NCBI GenBank assembly: GCA_963169135.1
Contig: CAUJEQ010000307.1
Coordinates: forward strand, 1 to 10,304
Length of the DNA: 10,304 nt
Origin: Chloroflexota bacterium
GTDB lineage: Bacteria; Chloroflexota; Dehalococcoidia; Tepidiformales; Tepidiformaceae
Direction of reading: 5' to 3'
Under the pieces are notes generated by a model. It was not told where the DNA came from and searched no databases. It was given only the letters and a program-made list of their open reading frames with translations. Both the position numbers and the translations under genes were made by a program. Positions 6,718 to 10,304 of this stretch are shown here, piece by piece. Within the stretch, counting starts at the first letter, position 1; the number at the start of each line of letters is the position of its first letter.

Positions 6718-6723
6718 TATAGT
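6718..6723 (+). promoter_or_regulatory. candidate -10 box of the ferredoxin gene
   Basis: TATAGT lies 8 nt before the ATG at 6732. No Shine-Dalgarno sequence is present between them, so the transcript would be leaderless. The -35 region falls close to the right arm of the gdhA hairpin and has no consensus match. Confidence 0.5.
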
Positions 6724-6731
6724 CCCCGCGC

Positions 6732-6974
6732 ATGCCCTACGTCATCACCAAGGCTTGTATCGATGTCAAGGACGGCTCCTGCGTCGACGTTTGCCCGGTC
6801 GACTGCATCGACACCTCTCCCGACGCCCCCATGTACTACATCGACCCCGACCGTTGCATCGACTGCAACGCCTGCCGCCACGTCTGCCCGGTCGATGCCA
6901 TTGTCTCCGTCTGGGAACTCCCCCCGGACCAGCTCGAGTACGAACGCATCAACGCCGGTTTCTTCAAGCGCTGA
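6732..6974 (+). CDS. 7Fe ferredoxin ([3Fe-4S][4Fe-4S], 80 aa)
   Basis: This is a small soluble electron carrier. Cys9-x7-Cys17-x3-Cys21-Pro-x2-Cys25 is followed by Cys42-x2-Cys45-x2-Cys48-x3-Cys52-Pro. In Azotobacter FdI-type proteins the equivalents of Cys9, Cys17 and Cys52 hold a [3Fe-4S] cluster, and those of Cys21, Cys42, Cys45 and Cys48 hold a [4Fe-4S] cluster. The Cys normally found three residues after the first (position 12) is Val here, consistent with a 3Fe site. The C-terminus (ELPPDQLEYERINAGFF) is the short tail of this family. A hairpin precedes the gene, and the next small gene starts 20 nt after its stop. The redox partner is not visible in the window. Confidence 0.93.
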   Translation: MPYVITKACIDVKDGSCVDVCPVDCIDTSPDAPMYYIDPDRCIDCNACRHVCPVDAIVSVWELPPDQLEYERINAGFFKR

Positions 6975-6993
6975 ACCACGACGGAGGCGGCAA

Positions 6994-7161
6994 ATGGCCG
7001 GTCCGAACGAACCCGATAGCTACGAACGCGCCGAGCTCGAACAGCGCGTCCGCGCCGGGCTCGACCCCGGGCCGCCTTCCCCGCCACCGTCCCGCCGGCG
7101 CTTCGGTCGCGTGCTCGACTTCCTCGAAGCCCTCACGCGCTCGCTCGGGCACCGCAGGTGA
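6994..7161 (+). CDS. small hypothetical protein (55 aa) ending in an RRRFGRxLDxLxAL motif
   Basis: A strong Shine-Dalgarno sequence (GGAGG about 8 nt before the ATG) supports this short gene, 20 nt after the ferredoxin stop and probably co-transcribed with it. The first half is charged (MAGPNEPDSYERAELEQRVR), then comes a Pro-rich linker (DPGPPSPPPS). The end is a basic amphipathic helix, RRRFGRVLDFLEALTRSLG, closing with HRR. The same C-terminal helix, without the first half, is encoded at 9691-9767 in the second copy of the repeat. The function is not recognised; a basic helix of this kind could bind nucleic acid, membrane or a partner protein. Confidence 0.62.
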   Translation: MAGPNEPDSYERAELEQRVRAGLDPGPPSPPPSRRRFGRVLDFLEALTRSLGHRR

Positions 7162-7205
7162 CGAAGCGCGTCATGTGACTTCGGCACGACCAGCCCCAGG
7201 CGGGC

Positions 7206-7217
7206 CTCATCGATGAG
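7206..7217. promoter_or_regulatory. 12-bp perfect palindrome upstream of HTH gene copy 1
   Basis: CTCATCGATGAG is self-complementary over all 12 bases and is directly followed by a TTGACA hexamer (7218-7223). In the second repeat copy the same place has lost one base and changed another, so the palindrome is not conserved there. It could be an operator of copy 1; no matching -10 box was found. Confidence 0.28.
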
Positions 7218-7310
7218 TTGACACACCGCGTCTTGACTCCCTTCGCGCCGCGGCAAGACACTGCCGCCGGCGGCATGACGCCCGGGTCGTACCGCAAGGA
7301 GTGAGCGCGG

Positions 7311-7646
7311 ATGCCGGTCGAGCGGATAGCGTCCGAAGAACTTGAAGCCATCCTCCGGGCCTAGCACGTCGCCCACATCGACGAGGACACGCAGCGCATC
7401 CTCGCCGCCCGCGCCTGCGGGTGCCCCGTAGAGGAGATCGCCGAACAGCTGCACCTGGCCCGCAGTTCGGTCTACCGGGCCCTCGAACGAGTACAGGTCG
7501 CGATCTTCGACCCGCACGGCCTGAAGCACGACCCGTGGGCGGCCGCGCGCTGGTTCTCGCACCACTCTGGCTGCTGCGTGGCCTTCGCCGCGGGGCTGAT
7601 AACGAATGGGAGAATTTTTCCGAGAGAAGAAGGGTTGCGGGGCTGA
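7311..7646 (+). pseudogene. HTH DNA-binding protein gene, copy 1, interrupted by an amber codon
   Basis: A good Shine-Dalgarno sequence (AAGGAG, 9 nt before the ATG) and 336 in-frame bases match the intact gene at 9915-10250 without any insertion or deletion. Codon 18 (7362-7364) is TAG where the other copy has CAG (Gln). Beyond the stop the helix-turn-helix remains clear: ILAARACGCPVEEIAEQLHL, then ARSSVYRALERVQVAIFDPH. The end WFSHHSGCCVAFAAG then NGRIFPREEGLRG is also kept. Fifteen of 111 positions differ from copy 2, including the stop. No in-frame ATG or GTG follows soon after the TAG, so re-initiation is unlikely. A young pseudogene is the simplest reading; suppression or a sequencing error remain possible. 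Confidence 0.75.
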
Positions 7647-7692
7647 TCTCGGACTTCCATGCTCCTCACCACTGGTGAAAAGGAGGCTGTGG

Positions 7693-8451
7693 ATGGGGAT
7701 GCTACGCGTTTCCTACAGACCGTCACGAGTCGCCATCGCGGGAGCTGCTGTTGGGCTCGCCGTGACCGCTGCGGCTGCTCTCGGTTTGGCCCTTGCTGGA
7801 GGGCCAGATGAAGCTCCAGTCCGGCCCATTGGGGAGGTGAAGATCGGCACGCCTACTTCCCCCGACCCCATCAAGAGCCGACCGTTGACTCCTGTGGAGG
7901 TCGCAGAGGGCGTCTCGTTGGGTCGGCTGACCGTGCTTCCCCCTGGGGCTGTGCCGTCCTACGACTGGTATAACCATGCCGACAAAGCAAAGGGCGAGAT
8001 AGAGCTCCCCGCACTCCGCGCCGACGACCCCAATGTGGTGAAACTCGACCTGACCTTGCACCAGGTTTCGCCGCCAACCGGATTCGAGATTACCGGGCGC
8101 CAGGTGACCGCAGTGGTGCGTGCCGACGGGACCGCCCGGCTCTTCGCCGAAGGTGTCACGCTCACCTCGCCGGACTTTTGGCCAATCAACATGGAGATCT
8201 ACTCGATCAAGGATGGCCGCAACGCGGAGACGGTCGCCCCTGCTGGTGGTGGCCCCTCCGAGCTTTCCGTCTACGATGCAAAGGGCACCCCGGTCTTGAT
8301 CGAGCACGGAGCGCCCTCGTCACGTCTCCAGCCTGTGCTCCGGGCGGCCTTTGTCGCTGGATCTGACTACGTGATCGTGAACGCAGGGCCTCTTCCGGTG
8401 GAAATCCTCACTGACCTCGTGGATCGATTCATTGCGGAGAATTCTCGATGA
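7693..8451 (+). CDS. signal-anchored or exported protein of unknown function (252 aa)
   Basis: The open frame reaches farther upstream, but AGGAGG at 7681-7686, six bases before the ATG at 7693, fixes the start. Residues 1-12 are basic (MGMLRVSYRPSR) and 13-35 are a hydrophobic Ala/Gly/Leu-rich segment, giving a signal anchor or uncleaved signal peptide. The outer part includes a Pro-rich linker (about 38-62), a patch SYDWYNHADKAKGEIELPAL, and alternating strand-like segments up to a C-terminal helix (PVEILTDLVDRFIAENS). No known domain is recognised. It overlaps the next gene by 4 nt (ATGA), so the two are translationally coupled. It is the first of three exported-protein genes between the two repeat copies, with more relaxed codon use than the core genes. 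Confidence 0.78.
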   Translation: MGMLRVSYRPSRVAIAGAAVGLAVTAAAALGLALAGGPDEAPVRPIGEVKIGTPTSPDPIKSRPLTPVEVAEGVSLGRLTVLPPGAVPSYDWYNHADKAKGEIELPALRADDPNVVKLDLTLHQVSPPTGFEITGRQVTAVVRADGTARLFAEGVTLTSPDFWPINMEIYSIKDGRNAETVAPAGGGPSELSVYDAKGTPVLIEHGAPSSRLQPVLRAAFVAGSDYVIVNAGPLPVEILTDLVDRFIAENSR

Positions 8452-9149
8452 GGCAAGCACTGGGACTATTTGGAAGGTTCTCTCGCGGGCTCGCGATTGG
8501 CCTGGTCGTTGGCGGGCTGCTGGTCATCGCCCTTACACCTGCGACAAGCTCCCGAGCCGACAATCCCTACTCTCCCGTGTGGATACTCAACGGCATATAC
8601 GGGTGTGGCTGCTCAGACTGGAAGAACGACACCGGCTATTTCCCTGGCACCGAAATCCAGTACCTAACCAAGTGGTCCGGCAGGCCGGAATTTTGGAATC
8701 TGGCGACGGCCCACGTCTGCTGGCATAATGACGAAGCTTCTTCAGAATGGTGGCGAGCGATCGACTATCCTGCTTATCAGGGAACATATGTCGAGTACAA
8801 GACCTACATCAACGGGCCCAACCTCGCGGAGGGAGTCAGTTTCTTTGCGGCGGGCGGTTGCCCAGGTGTGGGCGCCAACGTCTGGACGCCCAACGGGGCA
8901 TATGCCGGGCAGATGCACTACTGGCACGTCACTGCGCTGCCCAACGTCCTTGGCACCTACTGGGCGAACCACTACTACGGTGGTGGAGTTTCCCAGTCAC
9001 AGCGAACAATTGCTACCGTACTCGACCACGCCTCAGATTCATGCACCAACACTGGGGACCATCTACATCAGGCCATTTACCAGGGAGGGTGGGCCCAGCC
9101 GAACAAAGAGGGTGCCGTCACCTGGGCGCCGTTTTCGTTTGGCTGGTAG
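8448..9149 (+). CDS. secreted M23-metallopeptidase-like protein with an apparently altered metal site (233 aa)
   Basis: It starts with ATGA overlap to the preceding gene. A signal peptide (residues 1-37: basic start, hydrophobic 15-30, likely cleavage after SRA) leads into an aromatic-rich mature domain with five Cys (53, 55, 91, 138, 199). Three patches follow the order seen in M23/LytM peptidases: WRAIDYPAYQGTYVEY (102-117, like H-x-x-x-D..AP.GTPVYA), MHYWHVTALP (156-165, like the 'YaHL' His) and TGDHLHQ (202-208, like the closing HLH). If aligned this way Asp106, His160, His205 and His207 are kept, but the first zinc-binding His is Trp102. It may be a non-catalytic wall-binding version. 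The fold assignment is a motif inference, not established. Confidence 0.72.
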   Translation: MRQALGLFGRFSRGLAIGLVVGGLLVIALTPATSSRADNPYSPVWILNGIYGCGCSDWKNDTGYFPGTEIQYLTKWSGRPEFWNLATAHVCWHNDEASSEWWRAIDYPAYQGTYVEYKTYINGPNLAEGVSFFAAGGCPGVGANVWTPNGAYAGQMHYWHVTALPNVLGTYWANHYYGGGVSQSQRTIATVLDHASDSCTNTGDHLHQAIYQGGWAQPNKEGAVTWAPFSFGW

Positions 9150-9207
9150 CCAGCTTACGCTTGGGCCGAATAGGATCTCTGGCCCTCAGCCACACGGCGT
9201 GCATCGC

Positions 9208-9690
9208 GTGGAGTTGGTGCGACAGCGCTCTCTGAGTCTGATCGCCGGTGCGCTCATCCTGGCGTTGTGGGTCAGCTGTGGTGATGCAACTGACCCACAG
9301 CCCGTGACACGCGAAGAGGCTGAGCAAGCGCTGGCCGATGTCGTCGCCATCGCCAGGTCGGGAGACTTCGATGCATTGTGCTCGTACCAGGGCGTGAGCC
9401 GGCCGATGTGCGAGCGCCGGCTGGAGTTCGCCGGAGTCCCTGCTCCATCGACAGCGCCTGCCGTCGTGTCGTCACGCGAGCTCCGGGCTGACCCGCTTCC
9501 CGGGCTCATCCTTCGCCTCTGCGGGACGAAGGATTCGGGAGAGCAATACGTCAGCGATCTCGCCGTTTGGCGAGTAGACGGCAAGATCGAGGTCCAAAAC
9601 CCGGTGTACTGGTCCGGGACCCTGATCCAGGAGTTGGTCCCGGGGGAGACTGCGCTCGCGCAGCGGCAGCCGCTCCCGGAGTGTGGCTAG
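9208..9690 (+). CDS. putative lipoprotein (about 160 aa)
   Basis: From a GTG at 9208 the product begins MELVRQRSLSLIAGALILAL and then WVSCGDATD. This is a lipoprotein signal peptide with Cys24 after W-V-S, for anchoring to the outer face of the membrane. GTG 9217 is an equally possible start; neither has a well-spaced Shine-Dalgarno sequence. The mature part holds TREEAEQALADVVAIARSGD (a helix common in small lipoproteins with a SnoaL/DUF-like start), then paired Cys in DALCSYQGVSRPMCERR and later LRLCGTKD, and a strand-rich end (VSDLAVWRVDGKIEVQNPVY). No function is recognised. It lies 58 bp after the M23-like gene, and its TAG stop directly abuts the second repeat copy. Confidence 0.72.
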   Translation: MELVRQRSLSLIAGALILALWVSCGDATDPQPVTREEAEQALADVVAIARSGDFDALCSYQGVSRPMCERRLEFAGVPAPSTAPAVVSSRELRADPLPGLILRLCGTKDSGEQYVSDLAVWRVDGKIEVQNPVYWSGTLIQELVPGETALAQRQPLPECG

Positions 9691-9767
9691 CGTCGCGCCG
9701 CCGCTTTGGCCGCCTGCTCGACATCCTCGATGCCCTCATCCGCGGGCTCGGCGGCGGCAACCGGTGA
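9691..9767 (+). pseudogene. remnant of the RRRFGR small-protein gene
   Basis: The frame encodes RRRFGRLLDILDALIRGLGG and NR before a TGA at 9765-9767. This matches the last 22 residues of the 55-aa protein at 6994-7161 (RRRFGRVLDFLEALTRSLG, HRR). The N-terminal half and the Shine-Dalgarno region are absent; upstream bases belong to the lipoprotein gene in another frame. Changes between the copies are mostly conservative at the protein level, so the helix was probably under selection before the loss. It could still be translated as a frame fusion from an upstream ATG, but this is unlikely. Confidence 0.6.
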
Positions 9768-9914
9768 CGAAACGCTGCAGGTGACTTTGAGGCGGCCAGC
9801 CCCAGGCGGGCCCATCGTTGAGTTTACACGCCGTGTCTTGACTCCCTTCGCGCCGCGGCGAGACACTGCAGCCGGCGGCATGACGCTTGGTCGTGCCGCA
9901 AGGAGTGAGCGCGG

Positions 9915-10250
9915 ATGCCGGTCGAGCGGGTGCCGCCAGAAGAACTCGAAGCCATCCTCCGGGCGCAGCATGTCGCCCACATCGACGAGGACACGCAGCG
10001 CATCCTCGCAGCCCGCGCCTGCGGGTGCCCGGTGGAGCAGATCGCCGAATGCCTGCACCTGGCCCAAAGCACGGTTTACCGGGCCATCCACCGGGTCCAG
10101 GTCGCGATCTTCGACCCGCACGGCCTGAGGCACGACCAGTGGGCGGCGGCGCGCTGGTTCTCGCACCACTCTGGCTGCTGCGTCGCGCTCGCCGCCGAGC
10201 TGATAACGAATGGGAGAATTTTTCCGAGAGAAGAAGGGTTGAAGGGCTAA
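9915..10250 (+). CDS. small HTH DNA-binding protein (111 aa), intact copy
   Basis: AAGGAG nine bases before the ATG marks the start. An acidic N-terminal part (MPVERVPPEELEAILRAQHV) precedes a helix-turn-helix of the sigma-70 region 4 / LuxR type at about residues 28-66: RILAARACGCPVEQIAECLH, then LAQSTVYRAIHRVQVAIFD. The C-terminal part has a distinctive WFSHHSGCCV (81-90), with a His pair and a Cys pair that could hold a metal, and ends in NGRIFPREEG. No recombinase or sigma region 2 is present, so it is probably a transcription regulator of unknown target. It is encoded entirely within repeat copy 2; its twin at 7311 has an amber codon. Confidence 0.78.
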   Translation: MPVERVPPEELEAILRAQHVAHIDEDTQRILAARACGCPVEQIAECLHLAQSTVYRAIHRVQVAIFDPHGLRHDQWAAARWFSHHSGCCVALAAELITNGRIFPREEGLKG

Positions 10251-10297
10251 CCGGGCACTGCCCAAGCTTCGTGGCAGAACTTATTCGGAGGTACGAC

Positions 10298-10304
10298 ATG
10301 CAAC
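10298..10304 (+). CDS. start of a further gene, cut by the window end
   Basis: GGAGG at 10287-10291 lies six bases before an ATG at 10298, and the frame opens Met-Gln. Nothing can be said about the product. The preceding 47 bp after the helix-turn-helix stop contain only a 4-bp GGGC/GCCC hairpin. Confidence 0.5.

Larger units (their letters stand above)
7088..7646 (+). repeat. direct repeat module, copy 1 (about 560 bp)
   Basis: This segment matches 9691-10250 at a nearly constant offset of 2603-2604 bases. It runs from the C-terminal part of the 55-aa protein, through about 150 bp of non-coding sequence, to the stop of a helix-turn-helix gene. Only a codon-sized and two single-base length differences are seen, all outside the helix-turn-helix gene. 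Long stretches are identical, for example 43 bases at 7595-7637 and more than 30 bases around the helix-turn-helix start codon. The homology stops at the edges of the 2.04-kb segment enclosed by the two copies. Confidence 0.88.
9691..10250 (+). repeat. direct repeat module, copy 2 (about 560 bp)
   Basis: This is the second copy of the module at 7088-7646, in the same orientation. It begins at the base after the lipoprotein stop and ends with the stop of the intact helix-turn-helix gene. It contains the C-terminal helix of the small protein, the non-coding spacer with the conserved block CCAGCCCCAGGCGGG, and the helix-turn-helix gene. Compared with copy 1 it has one extra codon near the end of the small-protein part and two single-base deletions in the spacer. 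Confidence 0.88.

Noticed and set aside
7218..7246. TTGACA as a -35 box for the HTH gene copy 1
   Set aside because: No -10-like sequence lies 16-18 bp downstream, and copy 2 has TTTACA at the same place.
7606..7692. Upstream start for the 252-aa exported protein
   Set aside because: It would overlap the helix-turn-helix pseudogene and place 29 residues before the signal anchor; AGGAGG six bases before 7693 is a better start.
10253..10263. GGGC-ACT-GCCC hairpin after the second HTH gene
   Set aside because: Only 4 bp of stem without a T-run; common by chance in GC-rich DNA.

Overview
The window is GC-rich bacterial DNA with a strong preference for C- or G-ending codons in its core genes. 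The short or absent 5' leaders and the VWA, GntR and 7Fe-ferredoxin gene types would fit a Chloroflexota (Dehalococcoidia-like) chromosome. That placement is a guess from style only; an actinobacterial or other high-GC origin is not excluded. No tRNA, rRNA, CRISPR array or recognisable transposase is present.

Layout. Bases 1-2495 (+) hold the 3' part of a VWA-domain gene, a small membrane protein, a RelE/ParE-type toxin with an unfamiliar antitoxin gene in front of it, and a second small membrane protein that resembles the first. Bases 2554-4660 (-) hold a membrane-anchored regulator with a LuxR-type helix-turn-helix at its N-terminus, and a short-chain dehydrogenase. From a 202-bp divergent intergenic region, a GntR-type winged-helix protein lacking an effector domain is read rightward (4863-5186). 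It is followed by a hairpin, a possible 17-codon leader ORF and gdhA, a hexameric-type glutamate dehydrogenase. A hairpin separates gdhA from a 7Fe ferredoxin and a 55-aa hypothetical protein.

The most unusual part is 7088-10250. A module of about 560 bp, made of the C-terminal end of a small protein, a short non-coding stretch and a 111-codon helix-turn-helix gene, occurs twice in direct orientation. The copies flank a 2.04-kb segment with three exported-protein genes: a signal-anchored protein, an M23-metallopeptidase-like secreted protein that appears to lack one zinc ligand, and a lipoprotein. The left copy of the helix-turn-helix gene is interrupted by an in-frame amber codon; the right copy is intact. 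The three enclosed genes have visibly more relaxed codon use than gdhA or the VWA gene, and their segment ends exactly at the edges of the repeat. This looks like an insertion or duplication event, possibly a mobile or domesticated unit.

Functional reading. Glutamate dehydrogenase and ferredoxin are housekeeping nitrogen and electron-transfer functions. The toxin-antitoxin pair, the truncated GntR protein and the 7.1-10.25-kb duplicated region are accessory. Several genes (antitoxin, SDR, GntR, ferredoxin) have a TANNNT box only 6-9 nt before the start codon and no Shine-Dalgarno sequence, suggesting leaderless transcripts. Others (small membrane protein 2, the 55-aa protein, the helix-turn-helix genes, the first enclosed gene) have clear Shine-Dalgarno sequences.
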